This document shows, piece by piece, positions 49,593 through 58,177 of a DNA stretch of 64,000 nt. Both the position numbers and the translations under genes were made by a program. How positions within the stretch are numbered: the first letter of the stretch is position 1; each line of letters starts with the position of its first letter. The notes beneath the pieces were generated by a model. The model was not told the origin of the DNA, did not search any database, and saw nothing but the letters and a program-made list of their open reading frames with translations. Where the stretch lies: contig NZ_CP113068.1 in the NCBI RefSeq assembly GCF_026625885.1, forward strand, positions 2,790,001-2,854,000, written 5' to 3'. Source of the stretch: Roseateles sp. SL47. Lineage in GTDB: Bacteria; Pseudomonadota; Gammaproteobacteria; Burkholderiales; Burkholderiaceae_C.

Positions 49593-49862
49593 ATGGTCGT
49601 GATTCGACTCTCCCGCGGCGGCTCCAAGAAGCGTCCGTTCTACAACATCGTGGTGACCGACAGCCGCAACCGCCGCGATGGCCGTTTCATCGAGCGCGTG
49701 GGCTTCTACAACCCCGTGGCTTCCGGCGCTGCCGAATCGCTGCGCGTGGCACAAGACCGCGTCTCCTACTGGGTGGGCGTCGGCGCACAGCTGTCGCCCT
49801 CCGTGGCTCGTCTGGTGGACGTGTCCAAGAAGGCTGCCGTGGCTCCCGCCGCTGCCGCCTGA
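49593..49862 (+). CDS. rpsP: 30S ribosomal protein S16
   Basis: The 89-residue product matches S16: [43 protein letters not shown]. The ATG at 49593 is chosen by GAAGGA 6 nt upstream. It opens the conserved operon rpsP-rimM-trmD-rplS. The Ala-rich C-terminal tail is common in betaproteobacteria. Confidence 0.98.
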   Translation: MVVIRLSRGGSKKRPFYNIVVTDSRNRRDGRFIERVGFYNPVASGAAESLRVAQDRVSYWVGVGAQLSPSVARLVDVSKKAAVAPAAAA

Positions 49863-49887
49863 GTTGCTGCACCACTGACACACGTCA

Positions 49888-50505
49888 ATGAAGAACGCTC
49901 CCGAATTGCTCGATGACCGGTCCACGGCCATGCCGGAGGATGCCATCGAAGTCGGGCGCGTACTGGACGCCTGGGGCATCAAGGGCTGGATCAAGATCCT
50001 GTCCCATTCCGCCGATGCCGACGCACTGTTCAATTCCCGCCGCTGGTTCATGAAACCGAGCGAACGGGTGAACGGTGCGCCTCGCCCAGGTGTCCCCTCG
50101 GCCGGGGCGTCCGTCCCGCCGGTCCTCAAGATTCTCTCGGTGCGTGACCATGGCGACGGCATCGTCGCCCAGGCCGAAGGCGTGTCGGACCGCAGTGCGG
50201 CCGAAGCGCTCAAGGGCGCGCGCATCTTTGTGTCCCGCTCCACCTTCCCAGAGCCCGATCCGGATGAATATTACTGGATCGACCTGATCGGTTTGACCGT
50301 CGTCAACCGGGAAGGCCAGACGCTGGGGGATGTGCAGGACCTGATCGATACCGGCCCGCACTGTGTGCTGCGCATCGTGCCGCCTGGCCTGACCCCGCCG
50401 GTCAAGCCTGAACAGGAAATCCTCATCCCCTTCGTCTCGGCGTATGTGGACGATGTGGACATGCCAGGCCGCCGCATCACGGTGGATTGGGGCCTGGACT
50501 ACTGA
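49888..50505 (+). CDS. rimM: Ribosome maturation factor RimM
   Basis: RimM assists 30S assembly by binding S19. The 205 residues comprise the N-terminal RimM barrel ([35 protein letters not shown]) and the PRC barrel ([36 protein letters not shown] ... [27 protein letters not shown]). It follows rpsP by 25 nt. Confidence 0.97.
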   Translation: MKNAPELLDDRSTAMPEDAIEVGRVLDAWGIKGWIKILSHSADADALFNSRRWFMKPSERVNGAPRPGVPSAGASVPPVLKILSVRDHGDGIVAQAEGVSDRSAAEALKGARIFVSRSTFPEPDPDEYYWIDLIGLTVVNREGQTLGDVQDLIDTGPHCVLRIVPPGLTPPVKPEQEILIPFVSAYVDDVDMPGRRITVDWGLDY

Positions 50506-50513
50506 GTCGGCTC

Positions 50514-50530
50514 CCGGGGCACGGCCCCGG
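50514..50530 (+). other. Intercistronic hairpin between rimM and trmD
   Basis: A perfect 7-bp GC stem (CCGGGGC / GCCCCGG) with loop ACG lies 9 nt after the rimM stop and 66 nt before the trmD ATG. There is no U-tract. Such structures can stabilise or separate expression of genes within this operon. Confidence 0.55.
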
Positions 50531-50596
50531 CATCGTCCTTGTCAGCAGCCCGGCACGCTTGCGGGCACACTGCGGCCTGATTCTGGCCCCCACACC

Positions 50597-51370
50597 ATGC
50601 GATTTGACGTCGTCACCCTGTTCCCCGAGCTCTTTGAGCCCTTCCTGCGGGTGGGTGTGACGCGGCGTGCGTTCGAGAGCCGGCAGGTGGACGTGCGCCT
50701 GTGGCCCCTGCGCGACTTTGCCGAGGACAACTACCGCCGTGTGGATGACCGCCCCTACGGTGGCGGCCCCGGCATGGTGATGCTGGTCGAGCCCCTGGAG
50801 CGGGCGATGGCCGCCGTGCGAGCGGACCGCGTTGCCGCAACATCATCAGCCCCCCCGCCCGCCGTGATCTATTTCAGCCCCACGGGCCGCCGCATGGACC
50901 AGGCGCTGGTGCGCGAACTCGCTGCCGGCCCTGGCGCCATCGTGCTTTGTGGCCGTTATGAGGGCATCGATCAGCGCTTCCTCGACCGTCATGTGACGAT
51001 GGAAATCAGCCTGGGTGACTTTGTGCTCTCCGGCGGTGAACTCCCCGCATTGGCCATGCTGGACGCGGTGACCCGCCTGCAGGAGGGCGTGCTGAACGAC
51101 GCTGCCTCCCACCAACAGGACAGCTTCTCCGACGGTCTGCTGGATTGCCCGCATTACAGCCGCCCCGAGGTGTTGGAGACGGTGAACGGCAGCCAGCCGG
51201 TGCCGCCGGTGCTGCTTTCCGGCCACCATGCCGAGATTGCCCGCTGGCGCCGTGAACGCTCGCTGGCCCTGACCCAGCAGCGCCGCCCGGACCTGATCGA
51301 AGCCGCCCGGCGTGACGGAAAGCTCAGTCGCAAGGACGAAGCCTTTTTGTCCAGCCTGCCAAGGGTTTGA
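50597..51370 (+). CDS. trmD: tRNA (guanine37-N1)-methyltransferase
   Basis: TrmD methylates G37 and prevents frameshifting. The start [16 protein letters not shown] is the family N-terminus. The 257-residue protein has the SPOUT knot segments [31 protein letters not shown] and [31 protein letters not shown], with the catalytic Asp of the last region, and the C-terminal domain that binds tRNA. Confidence 0.98.
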   Translation: MRFDVVTLFPELFEPFLRVGVTRRAFESRQVDVRLWPLRDFAEDNYRRVDDRPYGGGPGMVMLVEPLERAMAAVRADRVAATSSAPPPAVIYFSPTGRRMDQALVRELAAGPGAIVLCGRYEGIDQRFLDRHVTMEISLGDFVLSGGELPALAMLDAVTRLQEGVLNDAASHQQDSFSDGLLDCPHYSRPEVLETVNGSQPVPPVLLSGHHAEIARWRRERSLALTQQRRPDLIEAARRDGKLSRKDEAFLSSLPRV

Positions 51371-51394
51371 CGGCCTTCAAACCCCGTCTATAAT
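51367..51394 (+). promoter_or_regulatory. Internal sigma-70 promoter for rplS
   Basis: TTGACG (51367-51372) and TATAAT (51389-51394) are 16 bp apart. The -35 overlaps the trmD stop. It would let rplS be made separately from the operon, with a leader of about 200 nt containing the 9-bp repeats. Confidence 0.7.
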
Positions 51395-51460
51395 CTCGCG
51401 TTTTCCCGATCCTCTGTCCGGCCAGGCCATCGAATTCTTCGGGCCTACATGGGTGTATTG

Positions 51461-51496
51461 TTTGCATGGTTTGCATGGTTTGCATGGTTTTCATGG
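51461..51496 (+). repeat. 9-bp direct repeat TTTGCATGG in the rplS leader
   Basis: Three exact units of TTTGCATGG and a fourth TTTTCATGG lie head to tail between the internal promoter and the rplS start. They lie in the presumed rplS leader RNA. Confidence 0.85.
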
Positions 51497-51599
51497 ATGA
51501 GCCTTTGCAGACATCACCCCAGACAGAAGCGGTGGCCCCGGCCAGCGTCTTCACCGTCTGACAACGCATTTGCGCGGGCACGATCACAAGGAGCTATTT

Positions 51600-51953
51600 G
51601 TGAACCTGATCCAGATCCTCGAGCAAGAAGAAATTGCTCGCCTGAACAAGACCATCCCCTCGTTTGGTCCTGGCGACACCGTGATCGTCAACGTCAACGT
51701 GGTGGAAGGTACCCGCAAGCGGGTGCAGGCCTACGAAGGCGTCGTGATTGCCAAGCGCAACCGTGGCCTGAACTCCAACTTCATCGTCCGCAAGATCTCC
51801 AGCGGCGAAGGCGTTGAGCGTACGTTCCAGACCTACAGCCCCCTGATCGCTTCGATCGAAGTGAAGCGCCGCGGTGACGTCCGTCGCGCCAAGCTGTACT
51901 ACCTGCGCCAGCGCTCGGGCAAGTCGGCTCGTATCAAGGAAAAGCTGGCCTGA
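51600..51953 (+). CDS. rplS: 50S ribosomal protein L19
   Basis: The 117-residue product matches L19: [66 protein letters not shown] and the [25 protein letters not shown] end. GTG at 51600 is preceded by AAGGAG at ideal spacing. L19 sits at the 30S-50S interface. An intrinsic terminator follows. Confidence 0.98.
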   Translation: MNLIQILEQEEIARLNKTIPSFGPGDTVIVNVNVVEGTRKRVQAYEGVVIAKRNRGLNSNFIVRKISSGEGVERTFQTYSPLIASIEVKRRGDVRRAKLYYLRQRSGKSARIKEKLA

Positions 51954-52001
51954 TTCACCGAGTCACGGCCGCTCCCCCGCACAGGTGTCAGCCTGTGCCA
52001 G

Positions 52002-52038
52002 AAAACCGCTCCAAGGCCTCGCCTCGGAGCGGTTTTTT
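52002..52038 (+). terminator. Intrinsic terminator after rplS
   Basis: AAAACCGCTCC pairs with GGAGCGGTTTT around a 13-nt loop and is followed by a T-run. A smaller hairpin (GCACAGG/CCTGTGC) sits just before it. It closes the rpsP-rplS operon; the NUDIX gene starts 41 nt later. Confidence 0.9.
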
Positions 52039-52078
52039 CATTCCCGGCATACTCTGTAGCGCTGCCCCCCGCTTTTTC

Positions 52079-52807
52079 ATGTCCACGCTGTCGAACCGTC
52101 CTCCCATCAAGGAACCCTGGCGGGTCCCGATCATCGGTACCGATGCCCATCTGCCCGCCGTCCCGGCCGAGCACCTCACGGCGGACGCCCTGCGTGAACG
52201 TTTCCTTCGGCCTCCGCCGTTCGACCCTGAAATCCCTGGTGATGGCGGGGTGTTCACCGACCGCGCACCGACCCAGGCCGCCGTGCTGATCCCGCTGGTG
52301 CAACGGGCCCAGGGGCTGGCCGTGCTGCTCACCCAGCGCACCGCCCATTTGCGGGACCATGCGGGCCAGATCAGCTTCCCCGGGGGGCGGGCAGAGCCGG
52401 AAGACGGCTCACCGGAGCGGACGGCCCTGCGGGAGGCGCAGGAGGAGATTGGGCTGGAATCCCCGTCCATCGACATCCTGGGCCAGTTGCCGCTGTACCG
52501 CACGGTCACGGCCTTTGAAGTCACGCCGGTGGTGGCCCTGGTGCAGCCGGACTTCGAGCTGCGGCTCGATGCCGTCGAAGTGGCCGAGGCGTTTGAAGTG
52601 CCGCTGAGTTTTCTGATGAATCCGGCCCACCACCAACGCCATCGGTTTGAATGGGAGGGTGGCCAACGCCAGTTCCTTTCCATGCCTTGGTCAGGGACAG
52701 GTCTTGCGGTCAGCCCCGGGGAAGCGCCGCTATCCCCGCGCGAATTCTTCATCTGGGGGGCGACGGCCGCCATGCTTCGCAATCTGTATCGCTTCCTGCT
52801 GGCCTGA
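52079..52807 (+). CDS. NUDIX hydrolase, CoA pyrophosphatase-like
   Basis: The 242-residue protein has a NUDIX box GGRAEPEDGSPERTALREAQEEIGL (G-x5-E-x7-REUxEExGU; Mg2+ coordinating glutamates present) preceded by LLTQRTAHLRDHAGQISFPGG, the UPF0035 signature of CoA pyrophosphatases such as NudL. The C-terminal segment FFIWGATAAMLRNLYRFLL is typical too. It would hydrolyse CoA or its derivatives. A 50-residue N-terminal extension before the fold is family-variable. Confidence 0.85.
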   Translation: MSTLSNRPPIKEPWRVPIIGTDAHLPAVPAEHLTADALRERFLRPPPFDPEIPGDGGVFTDRAPTQAAVLIPLVQRAQGLAVLLTQRTAHLRDHAGQISFPGGRAEPEDGSPERTALREAQEEIGLESPSIDILGQLPLYRTVTAFEVTPVVALVQPDFELRLDAVEVAEAFEVPLSFLMNPAHHQRHRFEWEGGQRQFLSMPWSGTGLAVSPGEAPLSPREFFIWGATAAMLRNLYRFLLA

Positions 52808-52848
52808 ATCCGGCTCGATTCCGTGTGGGGCCGCTATCATCCCGGGCC

Positions 52849-53838
52849 ATGAACCTCATAGCGGTCTTGCTCGCCCTGATTTGCGAGCAGCTCAAGCCTC
52901 TGCCGCATGGCAATCCGGTCCACCAGGGCATGATTGCCTGGGTGCGCTGGACAGGGCGGAATTTCGATGCCGGACGGTCGCACCATGCGGCCGTGGTCTG
53001 GTCCATCACCGTGGTGGGCCCGGCGCTGCTGGTCGGCCTGCTGGCGATGCTGCTGCATCGCTACAGCCTTGTGCTGTCGCTGGTGCTGGACGTGCTGGTG
53101 CTGTATCTGACCCTCGGCTTTCGGCAGTTCAGCCACTACTTCACCGACATCCGCGATGCCCTGGAGCGGGGCGACGAGCTGGAAGCCCGTCGCCTGCTGG
53201 CGGAATGGCGTCACCTGGACGCCAGCGAGCTGCCCCGCACCGAACTGCTGCGGCATGTGGTGGAGCATTCGCTGCTGGCCGCTCATCGGCACGTGTTCGG
53301 CGTGTTCTTCTGGTTTGTGCTGCTCTCGGCCCTGGGCCTGGGCCCGGCGGGTGCAGTGCTCTACCGCATGGCGGAGTTTGCAGGCCGGTATTGGGCCTTC
53401 AAGAACCGCACGCTGGATGCGCCCACCAATGAGCGCCTGATGCAGCTGTCCCGCCGTTTATTCGGCCTGATCGACCACGTGCCCGCGCGCCTGACGGCCA
53501 CCGGCTTTGCCATTGTTGGCAACTTCGAGGAAGCAGTGAACGGCTGGCGACGTGACGCCGCCCTGTGGGCGCACAGCAACGAAGGCATCATCCTGGCCGC
53601 AGCGGCAGGCGCCGTCGGGGTGCAACTGGGCGGCAGTGCGGCGCCCGGCGTCACCCCCGACCGCAGCAAGACCTTTGAAGCCGGGGGTGACATGGACTCC
53701 ACCCGCGCCGAAGGGTCCACGGGCGGGCAGCCGCCCCAACTCGGCCACCTGCAGAGCGTTGTGGGGCTGGTGTGGCGGTCCGTGGTGCTGTGGATGCTGC
53801 TGATGGGGCTGCTGCGCGCGGCGAACATGCTGGGCTGA
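52849..53838 (+). CDS. CobD/CbiB-like membrane protein
   Basis: This 329-residue membrane protein matches the CobD/CbiB family used by betaproteobacteria as a regulator-like AmpE/CobD protein: LIAVLLALICEQLKPL at the N-terminus, FRQFSHYFTDIRDALERGDELEARRLLAEWR, VVEHSLLAAHRHVFGVFFWFVLLSALGLGPAGAVLYRMAE, and RLTATGFAIVGNFEEAVNGWR. No other cobalamin genes are nearby, so a cobalamin role (aminopropanol attachment) is unproven. Confidence 0.8.
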   Translation: MNLIAVLLALICEQLKPLPHGNPVHQGMIAWVRWTGRNFDAGRSHHAAVVWSITVVGPALLVGLLAMLLHRYSLVLSLVLDVLVLYLTLGFRQFSHYFTDIRDALERGDELEARRLLAEWRHLDASELPRTELLRHVVEHSLLAAHRHVFGVFFWFVLLSALGLGPAGAVLYRMAEFAGRYWAFKNRTLDAPTNERLMQLSRRLFGLIDHVPARLTATGFAIVGNFEEAVNGWRRDAALWAHSNEGIILAAAAGAVGVQLGGSAAPGVTPDRSKTFEAGGDMDSTRAEGSTGGQPPQLGHLQSVVGLVWRSVVLWMLLMGLLRAANMLG

Positions 53839-53922
53839 CCCAGCGCGGAAGACGCGCCCGCAGTCGTCTTCAGGCCGCCGCCTCAGGGACGGTCAGCGCG
53901 CTCACACCTCACACCCCACACC

Positions 53923-54810
53923 TCACGCATCCCTGACATCGGCCAGCACCTGCTGGCCGAAGTCTTGTCTGGACAGCCAGGCCAGCACCTTGCACGCCGT
54001 GTCGGCAGCGCTGGCGAGTTGGCCTTCGGTTTCGAAGGCCACAAACCGGTCCCGATCCGGGAAACCCTCGGGCCCGCCGCCCCGGATCGTCGCCTGCATG
54101 TCGGTGTTGATGATGCCCGGCGCCAGCGACACCACCCGCGCGGATGGGCGGCCCTGGCTGGCCTTGACCTCTTCATCCAGCGCCATGGCCCGGCTCAGGT
54201 TGTCCATGCCCGCTTTGGCCGCGCAATAGACGGCCAAGCCGGCCATGGCCCGGCGGCCAAGTCCCGACGAGATATTGAGGATGCGGCGGTGACCCACCCA
54301 ATGGCCGGTGGCGTCCAGGAAGGCCGCACTGATCAGCAGGGTGGCTTCCAGTCCCACCCGCAGTGCGCTGGACAACACCTCCAGCGTCTGGGCTTCCGTC
54401 GGCCCCGGGGCGGGGATCACACCGGCGTTGTTGATGAGGTTCACCGATGCCCAGTCCGCGGGCTGGGTGCGCAGCCAGTCGCCCAGGTGCCGGGCGATCA
54501 CCAACGGCTCGGCCAGATCGGCCTGCCATTGCTGCAGCGAGTGGCCGTTCTGCCGGGCGAACTGCTCCAGCGCCTCGCTGCGGCCCCGGGCAATGCCAAT
54601 CACCTGATGGCCGGCCTGCAGGCATTCGCGGGCCAGGGCTTCACCCAGGCCGCGGGAGCTGCCCGTGATGAAGGTGAGCGTCTGACCGGCCGCGCTGGAG
54701 GCAGGGTCGAGCGCGCCTGCGCTGGAGGGCAAAGATGCGGCGGACGACGTGGTGGATGGCGCGGTGGATGGTGCTGTGGAAGCAGCAGAAACGTTGTGAA
54801 CGGAATTCAC
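53923..54810 (-). CDS. Short-chain dehydrogenase/reductase
   Basis: A Rossmann SDR follows a ~45-residue Ser/Ala/Thr/Pro-rich leader without fold character. Motifs are FITGSSRGLGEAL (nucleotide binding), LINNAGVIP, ISSGLGRR with catalytic Ser, and YCAAKAG with Tyr and Lys. The C-terminal part resembles sepiapterin-reductase-type SDRs. Substrate unknown. rluA lies 12 nt upstream of its start on the same strand, so it is likely cotranscribed. Confidence 0.85.
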   Translation of the reverse strand: MNSVHNVSAASTAPSTAPSTTSSAASLPSSAGALDPASSAAGQTLTFITGSSRGLGEALARECLQAGHQVIGIARGRSEALEQFARQNGHSLQQWQADLAEPLVIARHLGDWLRTQPADWASVNLINNAGVIPAPGPTEAQTLEVLSSALRVGLEATLLISAAFLDATGHWVGHRRILNISSGLGRRAMAGLAVYCAAKAGMDNLSRAMALDEEVKASQGRPSARVVSLAPGIINTDMQATIRGGGPEGFPDRDRFVAFETEGQLASAADTACKVLAWLSRQDFGQQVLADVRDA

Positions 54811-54822
54811 CAGACAGACTCC

Positions 54823-55458
54823 TCAAAATTCAACGGGACAGTGCAGCGTGAGCGCGGGCTCGCCGAGCAAGGCAGGCAGCGTCAGGTCCCGCGCATGCAG
54901 CAGCAAACGCGGCGCCTGCGTCAGGGCAGGGGCGGGCGCATAAAGTGCGTCGCCCAGAATGGGGTGTCCGATGGCCAGCAGGTGCACCCGCAACTGATGC
55001 GAGCGCCCGGTGACCGGCTCCAGCCACAAACGGGTGTGATCAGCGGCCGCATCACGGCTCACCACCGACACACGGGTCAGGCTCGGTTTGCCGCGCGCAT
55101 GGTCCACCCTCTGACGTGGCCGGTTGGGCCAATCGGCGATCAGCGGCAGGTTGATGTCGAAGCGGTCCTCGGCCACCAGGCCGGCCACCACCGCTTCATA
55201 CCGCTTGGCCACCAGCCGCTGCGCAAAGGCGTCGCTCAGGGCACGTTGCATGGCTTGCGTGCGTGCAAAGACCAGCAGGCCGGAGGTGGCCTGGTCCAGC
55301 CGGTGCACCACCAGCGCTTCGGGGAACTCGACCTGCACACGATGCCAGGCGCAATCCTGCTTGTCTTCGCCACGGCCGGGCACCGCCAGCAGGCCGGAAG
55401 GTTTGTGAATGATGATGCGTTGTGCGTCCACATGCATCAGAGGAAGGGCGTGAGACAT
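54823..55458 (-). CDS. rluA: RluA-family pseudouridine synthase
   Basis: The 211-residue enzyme has the catalytic motif HRLDQATSGLLVFA with the nucleophilic Asp, VAKRYEAVVAG, and GRSHQLRVHLLAIGHPILGD. It lacks the S4 domain, as RluA does, which modifies 23S rRNA U746 and tRNA U32. Its N-terminus IIIHKPSGLLAVPGRG is also typical of RluA. The assignment to RluA rather than another S4-less family member is likely but not certain. Confidence 0.85.
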   Translation of the reverse strand: MSHALPLMHVDAQRIIIHKPSGLLAVPGRGEDKQDCAWHRVQVEFPEALVVHRLDQATSGLLVFARTQAMQRALSDAFAQRLVAKRYEAVVAGLVAEDRFDINLPLIADWPNRPRQRVDHARGKPSLTRVSVVSRDAAADHTRLWLEPVTGRSHQLRVHLLAIGHPILGDALYAPAPALTQAPRLLLHARDLTLPALLGEPALTLHCPVEF

Positions 55459-55516
55459 GGGGGGATTGTCGCGGGGCCCGTATCATCGCGCGGCACTGAA
55501 CGCGGAGATGCGCACG

Positions 55517-56926
55517 ATGGAAGACCAGGACCGGCCCGACCAACCCGACCGCCGCCGCCTGCTGGGCAGCCTGCTCAGCACAGGCGCTACCACGGCGCTG
55601 GCCGGCTGTGCCTCGGGCGGGCCGCTGGCCCCACTGCCCACCGGCAACAAGAGCGTGCAGGGCCTGAAAGTGCCCGCCCTGAATGAAGTGCGGATCGGCA
55701 TGATCGGTGTCGGGCAGCGCGGCGGTGAACTGGCGCAGACGCTGGGCCGGATCGAAGGTGCCCGCATCACCGCCATTGCAGATACCGACCCGCAGGCCAT
55801 TGACAAGACGCTGGGTCTGATCAGCCAGGCCAGAGGCACCAGGCCCGAGGTCATCACCGGCAGTTCCGGCGCCTGGGAGCGCTTGATTGCCCGCACGGAC
55901 GTGGATGCCGTGTTCATTGCCACGCCCTGGGAGCTGCACACACCGATGGCCGTGGCGGCGATGAAATCCGGCAAGCATGTGTTTGTGGAAACGCCTGCAG
56001 CGCTGACGGTCAACGAAGGCTGGCTGCTGGTGGACACCGCCGAGGCCACCCAGCGCCATTGCATGATGCTGGAGAGCTGCTGCTACGGCCGCGAGGAGAT
56101 GATGCTGCTGAACATGATCCGTCAGGGGCTGTTTGGCGAGCTGGTGCATGCGGAAGGTGCCTATTTCCATGACCTGCGTCAGCAGCTCAAGGAGGTGGCG
56201 CGCGGTCCTGGCTCCTGGCGTACGCTGCGCTACACCCAGCACAACGGCAACCTCTATCCGACGCATGGCCTTGGCCCGATTGCCCAATACTTCAACATTC
56301 AGCGCGGTGATCGCTTTGAATACCTGAACTCGCAGAGTTCCAATGCGCGCGGCTTGGCGGCCTATGCCAACCGGGAACTGCCGGCAGGCCACCCGCATGC
56401 CCGGCTGCCGTTCATCACCGGGGATGTGAACACCAGCGTGATCAAGTGCGCCTCCGGCCGCACCGTCCTGCTGCAACATGACACCAGCACGCCGCGGCCG
56501 TATTCGCGGCTGAACACGGTGGTGGGTACTAATGGGGTGTTCAGCGGCTTCCCCGACCGCATCGCCATCGAGATGATGGACGGCCGCAAGCTCATGACGC
56601 CGACGGGCGGACGTGAAGCCTCCCGCGAGTGGGACACCGACATGAAGCCCTGGTTCGACCGCTTTGACCATCCGGTCTGGAAGCAATTGGGCACGCAGGC
56701 GCAGCAGGGGGGCGCCGGGGGGATGGACTTCGTCATGCTGTGGCGGGTCATCTACAACCTGCGCCAAGGCCTGCCGATGGATCAGGATGTGTATGACGCG
56801 GCGACCTGGTCGGCGGTGTTGCCGCTGTCTTGCGAGTCGGTGGCCGACCGGGGGAATGCGAAGGACTTCCCGGACTTCACGCGTGGGCGATGGAAGGCGT
56901 CACGGCCATTGGGCGTGATGGCCTGA
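55517..56926 (+). CDS. GH109-like NAD-dependent glycosidase / Gfo-Idh-MocA family, exported
   Basis: The 469-residue protein begins with a Tat-like RRR-LLGSLL export signal and a lipobox ALAGC at about residue 35. The Rossmann domain (RIGMIGVGQRGGEL, ITAIADTDP, VDAVFIATPWELHTPMAVAAMKSGKHVFVETP) is followed by the Gfo/Idh C-terminal domain with NGNLYPTHGLGPIAQYFNI and RLPFITGDVNTS. These match GH109 alpha-N-acetylgalactosaminidases, which use bound NAD in the cycle. GH109 proteins act on GalNAc-containing glycans; substrate here is inferred only. The ATG at 55517 follows GGAG by 9 nt; an ATG at 55508 is possible. It is divergent from rluA. Confidence 0.85.
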   Translation: MEDQDRPDQPDRRRLLGSLLSTGATTALAGCASGGPLAPLPTGNKSVQGLKVPALNEVRIGMIGVGQRGGELAQTLGRIEGARITAIADTDPQAIDKTLGLISQARGTRPEVITGSSGAWERLIARTDVDAVFIATPWELHTPMAVAAMKSGKHVFVETPAALTVNEGWLLVDTAEATQRHCMMLESCCYGREEMMLLNMIRQGLFGELVHAEGAYFHDLRQQLKEVARGPGSWRTLRYTQHNGNLYPTHGLGPIAQYFNIQRGDRFEYLNSQSSNARGLAAYANRELPAGHPHARLPFITGDVNTSVIKCASGRTVLLQHDTSTPRPYSRLNTVVGTNGVFSGFPDRIAIEMMDGRKLMTPTGGREASREWDTDMKPWFDRFDHPVWKQLGTQAQQGGAGGMDFVMLWRVIYNLRQGLPMDQDVYDAATWSAVLPLSCESVADRGNAKDFPDFTRGRWKASRPLGVMA

Positions 56927-57002
56927 CGCGGTGACGGCCTGACGCAGCGACTGACCTGCGCAGTGACGGACTTGCGCAACGGCGGGCCATCCCCCGCTCG
57001 AA

Positions 57003-57479
57003 TCAGAACTTCTCAATCCAGCCGGACTGCACCGCCGACTGCGGATTCGACCCGGCCGCACGCACCGCCTTCACGGCGGAGTCCGCGCTGTCGCCCAATC
57101 GCTTGAGCACACACGCCGCCATGGTGCCGGTGCGGCCCATGCCAGCGGCGCAATGCACCAGCCCTCGGTCGCCCAGCCGCAGGCCGTGGGCCAGTTGGTC
57201 CACGCCTTGCCGGAATGCGGAGGCCTCCGATGCCAGCCCGAAGTTCAGCATTGGCAGATGCATCCAGCGGAAGGGCAGACACCCCTCCTTGATCGCCTTG
57301 AAGTAGGCCGGCGACAGCTCGGCCACTTCGTCCAGCGGGTTGAGGCACACCACCAGATTCAGGCGCTGTTGACGCGCCTCATCCAGAAAATCTGCCCATG
57401 GCTCTCGACGCCCCGGCATGGAATGCAGCCAGAGACGGCCCGGAACGTCATCAGGAAGGGGGAGGGCTCGGAAAGTCAT
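57003..57479 (-). CDS. Dual-specificity/tyrosine phosphatase family protein
   Basis: The 158-residue protein carries the C-x5-R P-loop VHCAAGMGRTGTMAACVLKRLG with nucleophile Cys and Arg, and an acid-loop region before it. It resembles bacterial CDKN3/DSP-like phosphatases (LVVCLNPLDEVAELSPAYF, FRWMHLPMLNFGL). The ATG at 57479 is chosen; a start at 57527 would add non-conserved residues. Divergent from the VOC operon. Confidence 0.85.
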   Translation of the reverse strand: MTFRALPLPDDVPGRLWLHSMPGRREPWADFLDEARQQRLNLVVCLNPLDEVAELSPAYFKAIKEGCLPFRWMHLPMLNFGLASEASAFRQGVDQLAHGLRLGDRGLVHCAAGMGRTGTMAACVLKRLGDSADSAVKAVRAAGSNPQSAVQSGWIEKF

Positions 57480-57529
57480 GCCGCCATTGTCCTGTGTCCT
57501 GTGTACTTGTTTCCCTTCGGTCCTCATAG

Positions 57530-57552
57530 TTAATAAACGATTTGTTTATTAA
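57530..57552. promoter_or_regulatory. AT-rich perfect inverted repeat TTAATAAAC-N5-GTTTATTAA
   Basis: Nine-bp perfect arms with a GATTT spacer lie 95 nt before the VOC ATG and 51 nt beyond the phosphatase start. The base composition contrasts strongly with the G/C-rich surroundings. It is the probable operator for the operon's own HTH regulator (59466-60209), or a promoter element. Confidence 0.6.
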
Positions 57553-57646
57553 ATGGCTCGAATCGGAGAAGATGGTAGCGAACCATCTTTCACGAACTTC
57601 GCAGAACCTTCGCAGCACCTTCGCAGGATCTCACAAGGCATTCCCC

Positions 57647-58177
57647 ATGATCACCATCCAGGGCCTCGACCATCTGGTGCTTCGCGTTCGCGACCTGTCG
57701 GTCGCGCTGCACTTTTATGTGGACCTGCTTGGGTGTACGGTGGAGCGGCGGCAGGATGAGATCGGCCTGGTGCAGTTGCGTGCCGGGGCCCAATTGATCG
57801 ACTTGGTCACGCTGGACGGCAAGCTGGGCCGCATGGGCGGTGAGGGGCCTGGTGCAGAGGGCCGCAACATGGATCACTTTTGTCTGCGGGTCACGACCCT
57901 GGATGAACCCGCGCTGCGTGGCTGGCTGGTCAGCCAGGGCGTGCAGATGGACACCTACGGCTCCCGGTATGGTGCTGAGGGGGAGGGGCCGTCGCTTTAC
58001 CTCTTTGATCCGGATGGCAACACCCTGGAACTCAAAGGGCCACCCGGGCCCGCGGGGCTGCCGATTCAGCCGCCTTCAAGCGTCCAGCAGCATCCGCAGG
58101 CGCAGCAGAAGCAGCAGCATCAGCAGGATCAGCCGCATCAGCAGGATCAGCCGCCTGCAATGCGAGGCGAAGCATGA
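57647..58177 (+). CDS. VOC-family dioxygenase/glyoxalase-like protein
   Basis: The 176 residues contain one VOC (betaalphabetabetabeta) module pair: MITIQGLDHLVLRVRDLSVALHFYVDLLGCTVERRQ, and MDHFCLRVTTLDEPALRGWL ... SLYLFDPDGNTLELK with the metal-binding His and Glu positions of the superfamily. The last ~40 residues are Gln/His-rich and repetitive. Exact reaction unknown. Its stop overlaps the MFS start by 4 nt, so it leads an operon VOC-MFS-regulator. Confidence 0.85.
   Translation: MITIQGLDHLVLRVRDLSVALHFYVDLLGCTVERRQDEIGLVQLRAGAQLIDLVTLDGKLGRMGGEGPGAEGRNMDHFCLRVTTLDEPALRGWLVSQGVQMDTYGSRYGAEGEGPSLYLFDPDGNTLELKGPPGPAGLPIQPPSSVQQHPQAQQKQQHQQDQPHQQDQPPAMRGEA

Noticed and set aside
52849..53838. 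Cobalamin biosynthesis locus
   Set aside because: Only a CobD-like membrane gene is present, with no other cob genes.
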